Assembly (NCBI RefSeq): GCF_036227485.1
Contig: NZ_CP109479.1
Span: 6,510,001 to 6,574,000 of the forward strand
Length of the DNA: 64,000 nucleotides
Origin: Streptomyces sp. NBC_01451
GTDB lineage: Bacteria; Actinomycetota; Actinomycetes; Streptomycetales; Streptomycetaceae
Direction: 5' to 3'
The notes beneath the pieces are model-generated. The model was not told the DNA's origin. It saw only the letters and a program-made list of their open reading frames with translations, and made no database searches. This document shows positions 43,905-51,245 of this stretch, in pieces (position 1 is the first letter of the stretch; each line of letters begins with the position of its first letter). The translations under genes were made by a program, and so were the position numbers.

Positions 43905-44013
43905 GGTGACGGAAACCTCTTGAGCGAGACCCCTCCCTCGCTGCCCCTCAAGATCGCCTCCCTCGCACGTACGCCCGCCTAATTTGCCCATTTATCAGGA
44001 TTGAGAACTATTC

Positions 44014-44304
44014 ATGCAGATGTGCCGATTCAGCGAAATTCCCGCCGGGATCGTCCCCGCCGTGGGTCAGGTGGTCCTGGCCCGCCGTTCTGCAGTCTCA
44101 GCATTCACCCGGGCCTGGGTCACCTCGGTCCGCCCGTCACGGGACGGGAGCCGCGTACGTATCGCCCTCGTCTGGCTGGCGGACGATGAGCGTCCGCTCA
44201 CCCCGGTCGCGGTCGGTGAGCGTGCCACCGTCTACCAGGCTGCGAGCGGGTGGCCGCCTCTGATCAAGGCCCTCCCCGCCCAGGCTGAGGAGGATGCTGT
44301 GTGA
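44014..44304 (+). CDS. small basic hypothetical protein
   Basis: This 96-residue soluble protein has a beta-rich look (VPAVGQVVLARRS, RVRIALVWLADDE, ERATVYQAASGWPPLIKAL), reminiscent of small SH3-like or DNA-associated element proteins. It lies 109 bp after the palindrome. The start context is weak. The family is not recognised. Confidence 0.5.
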   Translation: MQMCRFSEIPAGIVPAVGQVVLARRSAVSAFTRAWVTSVRPSRDGSRVRIALVWLADDERPLTPVAVGERATVYQAASGWPPLIKALPAQAEEDAV

Positions 44305-44388
44305 TCACCCCCAAGCGCGCGGGGGTGGCGGGCGTCCCATTAGCCGTCCGCCCAGATTCTGATATTCGATCAGTTGTACCATTTAGTC

Positions 44389-44544
44389 ATGCATATGGAT
44401 CAGGCTGAACGCCTGCGGAGAGAGTGGAAAGCCAAGGGTGATCCGCCGTGTGACCACCCTCAATGGGAAACCGAGGTCGGCAACTTCGGAAAGACCGGCG
44501 ACAGGGCCTGCACCGCGTGCGGCCACACCGAGTGGATCAAGTAG
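44389..44544 (+). CDS. small zinc-ribbon-like protein
   Basis: This 51-residue protein has C-D-H and C-T-A-C-G-H clusters (about residues 21-23 and 41-46) separated by 17 residues, likely one zinc site. TACCAT lies exactly 6 nt before the ATG, so it may be transcribed without a leader. A 17-bp hairpin follows the stop. Unknown function; similar tiny Cys proteins are common on actinomycete elements. Confidence 0.6.
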   Translation: MHMDQAERLRREWKAKGDPPCDHPQWETEVGNFGKTGDRACTACGHTEWIK

Positions 44545-44553
44545 AGGCGCATG

Positions 44554-44591
44554 GTGAGGGCGCCCCGGACGAGAGTCCGGGGCGCCCTCAC
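44554..44591. terminator. bidirectional terminator, 17-bp perfect stem with GAGA loop
   Basis: Two perfectly complementary 17-nt arms (44554-44570 and 44575-44591) enclose GAGA. It sits exactly between two convergent small genes. Confidence 0.8.
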
Positions 44592-44592
44592 G

Positions 44593-44802
44593 TCAGACGA
44601 GGCCGTGCGGGACGGCTTGACCGGCAGCCTTCAATGCCTCGGCGTACGCCTTCCGGGTGGCGTCGGCTCGGTCTATGTACGGCTGGATCTCCGTGATCGT
44701 GAGCGTCCGCTGAGCGGCCTGCGCCCAGAGCGCCGAGAGCGCGTCCGCCGCCTTCACGTACTCGTTGGTGGCCTTTTCGAGGGTGTCCTGAATGCTCGTC
44801 AA
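44593..44802 (-). CDS. small helical hypothetical protein
   Basis: This 69-residue, all-helical, charged protein (DTLEKATNEYVKAADALSALWAQAAQ...YIDRADATRKAYAEALKAAG) has no signal or cysteines. TTG 44802 has AGGAAAGGG about 8 nt upstream. The stop abuts the perfect terminator hairpin. Similar short helical proteins accompany element replication and regulatory genes; no function can be given. Confidence 0.6.
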   Translation of the reverse strand: MTSIQDTLEKATNEYVKAADALSALWAQAAQRTLTITEIQPYIDRADATRKAYAEALKAAGQAVPHGLV

Positions 44803-44878
44803 GAGATGTCCCTTTCCTGTGCGTTGGTTCGAGGGGCGCGAGGCTACACAAGGGGGCCTGGTTCCAGAAATCGAACGC

Positions 44879-44898
44879 CCCGCCCGTAGCCGGGCGGG
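44879..44898. terminator. 8-bp GC hairpin
   Basis: CCCGCCCG-TAGC-CGGGCGGG, in the gap between the small leftward gene and the decayed HTH gene. Confidence 0.5.
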
Positions 44899-44903
44899 AC
44901 ACA

Positions 44904-45328
44904 GGAGGCGCGTGGATCTCCCGGGGGTACGTGTCCTGGGACGCCTGGTGCGACGGCGAACTGGCGTGGGCTCGGGCCCGCGCTCCCCCGTGAGGAACGG
45001 TGGGGTGTGGTCGGCGAACTATGGGACGCGGGGATGTCGACGTGGGCGATCGCTAAGCCATCGAGGCTGGGGCCGGGGTCGGTACGGTGCGCCGTGACCT
45101 CGACGCAGGTGTGCCATCTGGAACACCTGCGGACATTTAGGTCCCCGACATGGACACCCACGGCGGCGCTCTGTTCCAGAGCCGGTCACGCCGTGCCCCG
45201 TGACGGGGGCGGACGGTAAGACGTACAGGCAGAAGACGAAGGTAGTGCCGGGCCCTCGGCGCATAGTGTTCCTCTGTCCGGTTGGCTCGTACCTCACAGG
45301 CCGCTACAGGGCTTCCGCCCGGCAGTAG
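44904..45328 (+). pseudogene. decayed helix-turn-helix protein gene (phage/element type)
   Basis: Three reading frames join into one family-like protein. The first reads WDAWCDGELAWARARAPP to a stop at the frame break. The second reads REERWGVVGELWDAGMSTWAIA. The third reads AIEAGAGVGTVRRDLDAGVPSG, and VTGADGKTYRQKTK follows after a further break. The middle part is a helix-turn-helix for short DNA-binding proteins ending in the [VT]-T-G-x-D-G-K-T motif, common on Streptomyces phages and elements. At least two frameshifts and an internal stop indicate loss of function. Confidence 0.6.
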
Positions 45329-45331
45329 GCT
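45326..45331 (+). promoter_or_regulatory. -10 element for a leaderless gene
   Basis: TAGGCT followed by 6 nt and the ATG at 45338. Confidence 0.45.
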
Positions 45332-45337
45332 CCCGAT

Positions 45338-45808
45338 ATGACTGTCGCTGCCGTGGTTCTCGTTTCGATAGCTGCAGCCCTGGAGATCTGGGGAATTCAG
45401 CGGACCGTCCGGGACATTCGCGCGGCGCGCCGCCGCTTGGCGTCGTACCTGGAGCTTCCGCGCACCGTGTACGGCTCGGTTCACGGCACCCTCGGCTCCC
45501 CGGAGATGACCGCCGAGGTGACGGTGGGGACTCCGACGCTTGAGCAGCGCGTCGAAGAGTTGGAGGCCTGGCGGCGCGGAATGCGGGACGAACTCAAGCA
45601 GCTCGACCTGAAGGTGACGGAACGTCTGACAGAGCAGTTCCAAGGCGGCCTCCGCTCTGTCGAGCAGACCACCGACGGTCAGTTCAAGAAACTCCGCGAG
45701 TACATCGAGGGCTCGCAGCAGTCCGTGTGGGACAGCTACCGAGGCCCGATCGTGTTGGGGGTCGGCGTCCTGTTCGGCTTGGCGGGCAACATCGTCTCCG
45801 CCATCTGA
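45338..45808 (+). CDS. TM-coiled coil-TM membrane protein, paralog A
   Basis: This 156-residue protein has an N-terminal membrane segment (AAVVLVSIAAALEIWGI), a central charged helical region with probable coiled coil (LEQRVEELEAWRRGMRDELKQLDLKV) and a C-terminal membrane segment (PIVLGVGVLFGLAGNIVSA). The central part would lie on one side of the membrane as a hairpin. The next gene encodes a clear paralog with the same SYRG...G-x-AGNIVSA ending. No catalytic residues. A -10 hexamer 6 nt upstream suggests a leaderless monocistron. Confidence 0.7.
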   Translation: MTVAAVVLVSIAAALEIWGIQRTVRDIRAARRRLASYLELPRTVYGSVHGTLGSPEMTAEVTVGTPTLEQRVEELEAWRRGMRDELKQLDLKVTERLTEQFQGGLRSVEQTTDGQFKKLREYIEGSQQSVWDSYRGPIVLGVGVLFGLAGNIVSAI

Positions 45809-45932
45809 GCGTCCGGCCGGCCATCCGAAGGCATCGCCTGAAGGCCTCCAGCGCGAGGGAGGCCTTCCTCTGCCCGGCTGAACTCGTTTGCTATAGGCCG
45901 ACGCAACGCCCTCGCCGCCCGTTCCTGCGCAG

Positions 45933-45938
45933 TACGTT
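45933..45938 (+). promoter_or_regulatory. -10 element for a leaderless gene
   Basis: TACGTT followed by 6 nt and the ATG at 45945. Confidence 0.45.
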
Positions 45939-45944
45939 CCGGAC

Positions 45945-46433
45945 ATGACGATTGAGTTGGTTTTGTACTGCGTGGCTATCGTCCTGGAACTGGCTGGTGT
46001 CCTACTGACTGGCCGTGACATCCAAAAGGCCCGGGGGAACCTGGCCCGTTACCTCGGACTCCCGAATTACGTGTACGACAGCGACCAGGGGGCTGTGGTC
46101 GAGGCAGAGGCGTTCAATCCCACCGTCGCCACTTCGGGAGTGAAAACCGTTGAGCGGCGCATCGGCGACCTGGAACAGTGGCAGGGGGAGTTGCCCGAAG
46201 TGCTTGATCAGCGTGAACGAAAATTCCGTGTCAGGCTGGAGTCACACCTCCTAGGCGATCTTGAGACCATCCGAAATAATGCCGACATTCAGTTCGTCGG
46301 GCTGCGGGACTACGTCAGGGGAACGGAACAGCCGAAGTGGAAGAGCTATCGGGGTCTGCTCGTGGTGGGATTGGGCCTCATCGTCGGGTTTGCTGGCAAC
46401 ATCGTCTCCGCCGTTCAGTCATCCTGCGGATGA
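45945..46433 (+). CDS. TM-coiled coil-TM membrane protein, paralog B
   Basis: This 162-residue tandem paralog of the preceding gene has a membrane segment (VLYCVAIVLELAGVLLTG), then R-D-I-x-x-A-R and a YLGLPNYVYDS turn. A coiled coil (VERRIGDLEQWQGELPEVLDQ) with QFVGLRDYVRGTEQPKWKSYRG follows, then a second membrane segment (LLVVGLGLIVGFAGNIVSA). Shared positions include R-D-I-A-R, LP-VY, LE-W, QF-LR-Y-G-Q-W-SYRG and AGNIVSA. Each copy has its own -10 element. Function unknown; see findings. Confidence 0.7.
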   Translation: MTIELVLYCVAIVLELAGVLLTGRDIQKARGNLARYLGLPNYVYDSDQGAVVEAEAFNPTVATSGVKTVERRIGDLEQWQGELPEVLDQRERKFRVRLESHLLGDLETIRNNADIQFVGLRDYVRGTEQPKWKSYRGLLVVGLGLIVGFAGNIVSAVQSSCG

Positions 46434-46493
46434 GACGACGGCCGGCACTCCATGGGTCCATCGCGAAGGTACCGGTAATGGCAGAATGCACGC

Positions 46494-47009
46494 ATGAGCG
46501 AATGGGGGGTCGCGCTGATCGCGGCCGGTGCGGCAGTAGCGGGCGGCGTCGTCACGGGCTGGTTCACCCGCTCGGCAGGGCTGCGTCAAGCTACGGCTGC
46601 GCAGCATGCGGGAGACCGTCAGGCGGACGCGCTGCTTCACACGGTGCAAGCCACCCTGGACGAGCAGAAGCGTGCCCGGATCGATGAACGGCGCCGACAG
46701 GTGTACGGCAATTTCCTGGAGTTCACCGAGAGGGTCGCATGGCTTAACAACCTTGAACTTCAGGTTGAGCCGTCCATGTCCCGAGTGATGGCCAGCTTGA
46801 CCCTTGAGGGTCCAGCCTCGGTCGAGGACCCTGCGCGACAGATGCTGCGCTTCATCATCGAAATCTTGGATGCACGTAGGCGACAAGATGTACCGGCACG
46901 GGATGAGGCCGACGCGGCCTTTCGAACAGCTAGAGATCAGTACCTTTCAGCTGTGAGGGACGTCCTTGAAAACAATCCTCGTGCGACTGGACCAGGCTCC
47001 ACGAACTAG
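46494..47009 (+). CDS. single-pass membrane coiled-coil protein
   Basis: This 171-residue protein has an N-terminal membrane anchor (GVALIAAGAAVAGGVVTGWFT) and a long charged helical region that follows (QATLDEQKRARIDERRRQVYGNFLEF). The overall layout is like its two upstream neighbours, without a C-terminal membrane segment. Similar small proteins are common on Streptomyces elements without known role. CAGAAT lies 6 nt before the ATG, again consistent with leaderless transcription. Confidence 0.65.
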   Translation: MSEWGVALIAAGAAVAGGVVTGWFTRSAGLRQATAAQHAGDRQADALLHTVQATLDEQKRARIDERRRQVYGNFLEFTERVAWLNNLELQVEPSMSRVMASLTLEGPASVEDPARQMLRFIIEILDARRRQDVPARDEADAAFRTARDQYLSAVRDVLENNPRATGPGSTN

Positions 47010-47461
47010 TCGTAAATGTCTATAATGTGCGGAATGCCGGAATCGCTATAGGTCGATTTATCGGATGAATTCCACACCTCACCGGCCGCCTGGAATCGAA
47101 AAGATTTTAGGTAACTTTTCAACCCCTTCGAGGGGTTGACTTTTCCGACTTTATCTATTCCCTGGAGATCGGTCGGTTGGTATAATTCAGCAGGGCCATT
47201 TGGTTTCCCCGAACGTGAGTGGCATTGCTTTATGTATCAACCCAGCGATGTCGAGGAGCCGGAGTTGACGGACAAGCGGCGCGGGCAGCGGACTAGGTGC
47301 CGCCCTCCATCGCCGACTGCGATTCGCCGTCGGCGATGACGACCTGGTCAACAGGGTGAGGTGTGGTGGCCCCAACTGGTGCCTCGACGGGCGGTCTGGA
47401 GGTCGACACCCTGAGTCAGGGCTACACGTGGCCGCCGTCCGGGGGTTCGGAGGAATGACCC
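47010..47461. other. AT-rich intergenic region with hairpins
   Basis: No gene is seen in these 452 bp. The stretch from 47010 to 47240 is clearly poorer in GC than its surroundings and includes a TATAAT at 47021-47026 without a matching -35. Two hairpins are visible: one with terminator character (47120-47138) and an ATCGCCGAC/GTCGGCGAT repeat (47309-47317 and 47329-47337). The region resembles imported or decayed sequence. Confidence 0.5.
47120..47138. terminator. bidirectional intrinsic terminator
   Basis: CAACCCCT-TCG-AGGGGTTG with AACTTTT on the left and ACTTTT on the right. Confidence 0.6.
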
Positions 47462-47716
47462 ATGAGTGAGTACCGGCCTGCTCAGGAATTCTGCGTCGCG
47501 TACGAGGCATCGGCCTACGGCATGGTCGTGGGCGCATCCCGTGCGTACGCCAGGGCGCTTGCTGCGCACCAGGACGCCGCCCTCGCCGGGGACCCTGACG
47601 CCCTCCAAGCCATACAGGAGACGCGGGTCCTGTTCACCATCGCCGCCCCCAAACTCGCGCAGCCGACCCGGGACAAGCAAATGCCGCTTGTCCTGCTGCT
47701 GAAGGAGCACGTGTGA
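47462..47716 (+). CDS. small hypothetical protein, first of a coupled pair
   Basis: This 84-residue, helical, soluble protein (SAYGMVVGASRAYARALAAHQDAALAGDPDALQAIQE...) has no cysteine motifs. GGAGG lies 10 nt before the ATG, and the stop overlaps the next GTG by 4 nt, so the two are translated together. No family recognised. Confidence 0.6.
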   Translation: MSEYRPAQEFCVAYEASAYGMVVGASRAYARALAAHQDAALAGDPDALQAIQETRVLFTIAAPKLAQPTRDKQMPLVLLLKEHV

Positions 47717-48321
47717 TCACCAGCATTGACATCGAGCAAGCCGAGACCCGGGTGTCCGAGGCCAGGCAGCGAGGTGCACGCGCCAGGATGGCTGCGCGTA
47801 CGGACGTGGAGGACGCGATTCAGCGTGAGGTCCGCCGGGCCGACGAAGTGAAGGCGGCCAAGGCGCGACAGGACGAGGCTCTCAAGGCGCGGAAGATCGC
47901 CGAGAAGCCGCACGCGGCCGAACTCAAGTCTCTGAACGCGTCGTTGGAGAAGTCCGCCGAGACGGTTGTCAGGGCGCAGCAGGAAGCAGCCCAGGCGCTC
48001 CTCAAGCTCGTCGGCGCGCTGCGGGACCACAATGCTTCCGCGAGTGAGGTACATGCCCGTCTCGCTGCTCTCGGGCTGCCCCTCGGTGACGAGGACGCCA
48101 CGTACGAGACCGGTCACGGGCGCGCCGGCATTCTGCGGATCAACGGCACGCCCTGGGGTCCGGTCCCCGAGGATGCACTCACTCAGTACGTCGTCGCCGA
48201 GGTGATGAAGCGAGTGTTCGGCGCCAAGCACACGGGCGCCCGGGCGCAGGACGTCCGTGTGCACAGCCTCCTGCGAGGAGCGGGTGGAATGCTGACGGAA
48301 CGTCTGAAAGCCGTTGCTTGA
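47713..48321 (+). CDS. coiled-coil hypothetical protein, second of a coupled pair
   Basis: This 202-residue protein has an almost continuous charged heptad-like helix over residues 5-115 (AETRVSEARQRGARARMAAR...EKSAETVVRAQQEAAQALLKLVGAL). A smaller mixed domain follows (PLGDEDATYETGHGRAGILRINGTPWGPVP). The shape resembles scaffold or tail-associated proteins of phages but no specific family is recognised. Coupled to the upstream gene by GTGA. Confidence 0.6.
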   Translation: MITSIDIEQAETRVSEARQRGARARMAARTDVEDAIQREVRRADEVKAAKARQDEALKARKIAEKPHAAELKSLNASLEKSAETVVRAQQEAAQALLKLVGALRDHNASASEVHARLAALGLPLGDEDATYETGHGRAGILRINGTPWGPVPEDALTQYVVAEVMKRVFGAKHTGARAQDVRVHSLLRGAGGMLTERLKAVA

Positions 48322-48365
48322 AGGAGGGTGTGGTTCGGAACCCCGGGCCCGCCTCCCCGCTGTCG

Positions 48366-48659
48366 TCAGCGTTGCCGGAGCGCGGTGCGGTCACCCCGGT
48401 CGCGGTTGCGTACGGCAGATGAATAGTCGCTGCCTTCGTGGAGCACTGCCTGGACGCCGTCCGCCATGGCAACCATGACCTGGGCGTCCAGGGCCTCCAG
48501 GTAGCTCTGCACCACATTGAACTGAAGGTACGGGAAGCCGTTCTCGATTTGGCTGATCCGTGGCTTTGTCACGCCCATCTTCTCGGCGACCTGTTTCTGC
48601 GTCAGACCGCTCATGCGGCGCATCTCGGCCAGGCTTAGTACGCCTCGCTCCTCGTTCAT
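48366..48659 (-). CDS. XRE-family regulator, HigA/antitoxin-like
   Basis: This 97-residue protein has a canonical XRE helix-turn-helix (MSGLTQKQVAEKMGVTKPRISQIENG, about 16-41) and a short C-terminus. The size and LALAEMRRMSGLTQ-type start resemble HigA- or phage-repressor-like proteins. No HigB-type toxin is adjacent. It is the last gene of a leftward run of four small genes. The ATG follows GGGGAG. Confidence 0.75.
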   Translation of the reverse strand: MNEERGVLSLAEMRRMSGLTQKQVAEKMGVTKPRISQIENGFPYLQFNVVQSYLEALDAQVMVAMADGVQAVLHEGSDYSSAVRNRDRGDRTALRQR

Positions 48660-48724
48660 CTACTCCCCGATATCGCATGTGTAGGGACACGGCTCTCCTG
48701 TTGGGGGTGCCCTGCTGTGCTGGT

Positions 48725-48982
48725 TTAGTCTCCGGTGCCATGGGGTGCCCGAGGGCCACCCGCATTGCGCCATGCCCGGTACAGGCCAGAAGCGACCTCG
48801 CAGCGAATCTCCTGGCTCTCCTCGTTGCCATCCTGGCTGCGGCACTCCGAGCAGATGGCGCAGTGCGCCAGCAGAGCGCGGTACGCCCCCCGCACGTCGC
48901 TGAACATGCCGTCGTCGGCGACGGCTTGCATGTGACCGGGACCGCTTCCTTCGTCGCGCCACTCCCACCGGACGCCGCTCAT
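48725..48982 (-). CDS. small Cys-containing hypothetical protein
   Basis: This 85-residue protein has HCAICSEC (about 40-47) plus a later cysteine, possibly a zinc site. The ATG overlaps the upstream stop by ATGA and has GAGGAAAG before it. It belongs to a leftward operon of small Streptomyces-specific proteins; no function is known. Confidence 0.65.
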   Translation of the reverse strand: MSGVRWEWRDEGSGPGHMQAVADDGMFSDVRGAYRALLAHCAICSECRSQDGNEESQEIRCEVASGLYRAWRNAGGPRAPHGTGD

Positions 48983-49200
48983 GGTGTCTTTCCTCGACTA
49001 CGGGAGTTGGCCAGCGCCACGCCGTACGACAGTCGCTCCGCCTGTGTGGCCGGACGCAGAATGCCGTGCGCGTCCCATTCCCTTCCACCACCGGGGGACT
49101 TGAGCTGAAAATACGGGCCGATGTGGTCGACGACCTGACCGACCGTGAGGGTCCCTTCGTCCCACACCAGGTCGCCGATGTCCGGGGTGTACCCGCTCAC
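48979..49200 (-). CDS. small conserved Streptomyces-type protein
   Basis: This 73-residue protein reads VSGYTPDIGDLVWDEGTLTVGQVVDHIG... and then GREWDAHGILRPATQAERL, a beta-barrel-like pattern seen in small proteins that accompany WhiJ-like regulator clusters. GTG 49200 overlaps the upstream stop (GTGA); a GTG two codons earlier is possible. No enzymatic motif. Confidence 0.65.
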   Translation of the reverse strand: MSGYTPDIGDLVWDEGTLTVGQVVDHIGPYFQLKSPGGGREWDAHGILRPATQAERLSYGVALANSRSRGKTP

Positions 49201-49412
49201 GCGCACCCCCGCTGGATGACTTCGGCCAGGCGCAGCGCCACGTCGCTGCGAACCCGGCCCAGGGTGATCAGGTTCAGTGAGGGGGACGCTGTATCCGTTC
49301 CCAAGGACGGCAGTACGACCCCTGCCGAAGTCAATGCTTCTCGCAGCGCCTCAGTTGCCGCCGTGGCCTCTGTGATGCCTAGCTCCTGTGTTGTGACCAT
49401 GGAACTCAGCAT
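49197..49412 (-). CDS. small helical hypothetical protein
   Basis: This 71-residue protein is the first gene of the leftward run. TEALREALTSAGVVLPSL and LITLGRVRSDVALRLAEVIQRG predict two amphipathic helices. The start may be ATG 49412 or ATG 49400. Its stop overlaps the next gene's GTG. It is divergent from the DUF6879 gene with 160 bp between. Role unknown. Confidence 0.6.
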   Translation of the reverse strand: MLSSMVTTQELGITEATAATEALREALTSAGVVLPSLGTDTASPSLNLITLGRVRSDVALRLAEVIQRGCA

Positions 49413-49572
49413 CGACCCGGGCCAGTTGGGTCAGCGAGCGCCTATGCTCAATTATTCGCGGGCCCCAGCCTTCTATGGTCATTTATGCCCACGAGGGTGC
49501 GGTGGACCAGTACCGTCGGCTCCCGAGCACGGAGATCATGAGGAGATCAGTACCCGGCGAAAGGAACTGATC

Positions 49573-50328
49573 ATGGCGCGACGCCTGCGCTTCAACGGCA
49601 CCGGCAGTGGTGTGAACGGCTGCCCCGCTGTGCACGAAGACCTCGACACCGGTGAAGTCATCGTCCACGGACCGGCGCTCACCGACCCTGGCGACATCGC
49701 CCGTCTCCAGCACCTCGGAGAGGGGGAAGTACCCATTGTCGTCCCGCGTGAACTGCTCGTCGACTTCGGGCCCAAGGAGGTCACCCGCGTGCCGAACATC
49801 ATTGGGCTGGACGAATTCGACCGGCTGTTCACCCAGTTCAAGCACGCAGCTTGGCGTCTGGAGACCCGACGCCGATACGCATCCGACGAGGTCACCGAGA
49901 CCTACGCCCAGTTCATGCGCGGCGAATCGGTGAGTTGGGAGGGAGTCGATGTCGAATGGTGTGCGGAACGCCGTGAACAGACCGCACTCGGCAAGCGGTT
50001 CGAGCGTGTTCGGATCGTCGACAACCCGCCCACCCCCGGGCAGCTCTACCTTCTCGACAACGCCCAACGGAACAGCGCAGTCGGCGAGGACATCCACCAG
50101 CTGTGGCGCGACGATGCTGAACGGCTCCAGCTCCCTGACGAGGACTTCTGGATCTTCGACTCGCGACTGGTGGCCCGGCTCAACTTCGACGGCGAGGACA
50201 ACCTCGTCAGCGTGGAGCTGATCACGGAGCCGGTCGAGGTCAACCGGTACGCCCAGGTGCGCGATTCCGCCCGGCACTACGCCGTGCCCTACGAGACCTT
50301 TGCGGCGGGCTTGGCCGCGACCGATTAG
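49573..50328 (+). CDS. DUF6879-family protein with extra N-terminal domain
   Basis: This 251-residue protein has an N-terminal part of about 70 residues (RLRFNGTGSGVNGCPAV...VPRELLVDFGPKEV) that resembles a free-standing small Streptomyces protein. It is joined to a DUF6879-like domain (LDEFDRLFTQFKHAAWRLETRRRYASDE, later LWRDDAERLQLPDEDFWIFDSR). DUF6879 proteins usually pair with an XRE/DUF5753 regulator, as here 17 bp downstream. AAAGGAA precedes ATG 49573. The pair may form a regulatory or toxin-antitoxin-like unit. Confidence 0.75.
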   Translation: MARRLRFNGTGSGVNGCPAVHEDLDTGEVIVHGPALTDPGDIARLQHLGEGEVPIVVPRELLVDFGPKEVTRVPNIIGLDEFDRLFTQFKHAAWRLETRRRYASDEVTETYAQFMRGESVSWEGVDVEWCAERREQTALGKRFERVRIVDNPPTPGQLYLLDNAQRNSAVGEDIHQLWRDDAERLQLPDEDFWIFDSRLVARLNFDGEDNLVSVELITEPVEVNRYAQVRDSARHYAVPYETFAAGLAATD

Positions 50329-50345
50329 ACAGTGAGCGGGGACGG

Positions 50346-51197
50346 GTGAGCACGGACTATCAGCAGTCGCGAGAAGCACTCGGCGTACGGCTGCGCGAGT
50401 TGAGACTGTCGGCCCCTGATGGCCGGCTCACCGGTTCCGCACTGGCCAGACGGCTCGGCTGGCCCCAGCCCAAGGTCAGCAAACTGGAGAACGGCAAGCA
50501 GACCGCCACCCCCGAGGATCTGCGGGTGTGGGCCGAAGGGACAGGCCAGCCAGAGGCCTATGACGAACTGCTCGCCCGGCTGAGAGGGTTCGAGTCCCAT
50601 ATCCGCTCATGGCGGCGACAGTTGGCCTCGGGGCACAAGCCCGTGCAGGACACTCACTTGGCCGAACATATGAGCACCACGGTGTTCCGGGGATGGGAGT
50701 CGTCCATGATCATGGGCATCTTCCAGACTCCGGAGTACGCCCGGCACATCTTCACCCGGTACACCGAACTCCAGCAGTCGCCACGGGACACCGAGGAAGC
50801 CGTACGCTCCCGTATCAAGCGCCAGGAGGCACTGTACGACCCCACAAAACGCTTCCACATCATCATGTGGGAGGCAGCGCTGCGGGCGCTTGTCTGCCCG
50901 CCATCCGTCCTGGGAGCCCAGCTCGACCGGCTGTCCGGAGTCGTCGGCCTGGACACGGTCGAGTTGGGCATCATCCCGTTTAGCGCTTCACTGAAGATCC
51001 CGCCCGCGACGGCCTTCTGGGTCTACGACGACAGCCGAGTGATCGTCGAGACATGGCACTCCGAGCTGTGGATCGAGGATGAGCCAAGCGTGAAGACCTA
51101 CCTCCGCACCTGGAACACCCTGCGCGAGTCTGCTGTGTACGGGCGGGACGCTCAGCGGGTGATCAGCGCAGCGCGCAGAGAGCTGAACATGACCTGA
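50346..51197 (+). CDS. XRE/DUF5753 (WhiJ/AbaA OrfA-like) regulator
   Basis: This 283-residue protein has an N-terminal helix-turn-helix (SALARRLGWPQPKVSKLENGKQ, about 33-54) and a DUF5753 C-terminal domain (about 100-275, FQTPEYARHIF, IKRQEALYD, IIMWEAALR). This architecture is abundant in Streptomyces and includes WhiJ-like developmental regulators and Scr1-type systems. It is cotranscribed with the DUF6879 gene upstream. The GTG start is supported by the neighbouring stop and family N-terminus. Confidence 0.85.
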   Translation: MSTDYQQSREALGVRLRELRLSAPDGRLTGSALARRLGWPQPKVSKLENGKQTATPEDLRVWAEGTGQPEAYDELLARLRGFESHIRSWRRQLASGHKPVQDTHLAEHMSTTVFRGWESSMIMGIFQTPEYARHIFTRYTELQQSPRDTEEAVRSRIKRQEALYDPTKRFHIIMWEAALRALVCPPSVLGAQLDRLSGVVGLDTVELGIIPFSASLKIPPATAFWVYDDSRVIVETWHSELWIEDEPSVKTYLRTWNTLRESAVYGRDAQRVISAARRELNMT

Positions 51198-51245
51198 TGT
51201 ACGGCTCGGTGGACGTATTCACGAAGACGCCAGGGGCTGTGTCGG

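Larger units (their letters stand above)
43710..44013. other. gene-free candidate origin of replication of the element
   Basis: These 304 bp after the replication gene contain the 19-nt direct repeats, the 24-bp palindrome and an AT-richer right border. A 75-codon open frame through it is made of the repeats and has no start context, so I do not call it a gene. Confidence 0.5.

Noticed and set aside
43755-43982. 75-codon frame through the repeats and palindrome
   Set aside because: Encodes only repeat-derived residues, no ribosome-binding site, overlaps the candidate origin.
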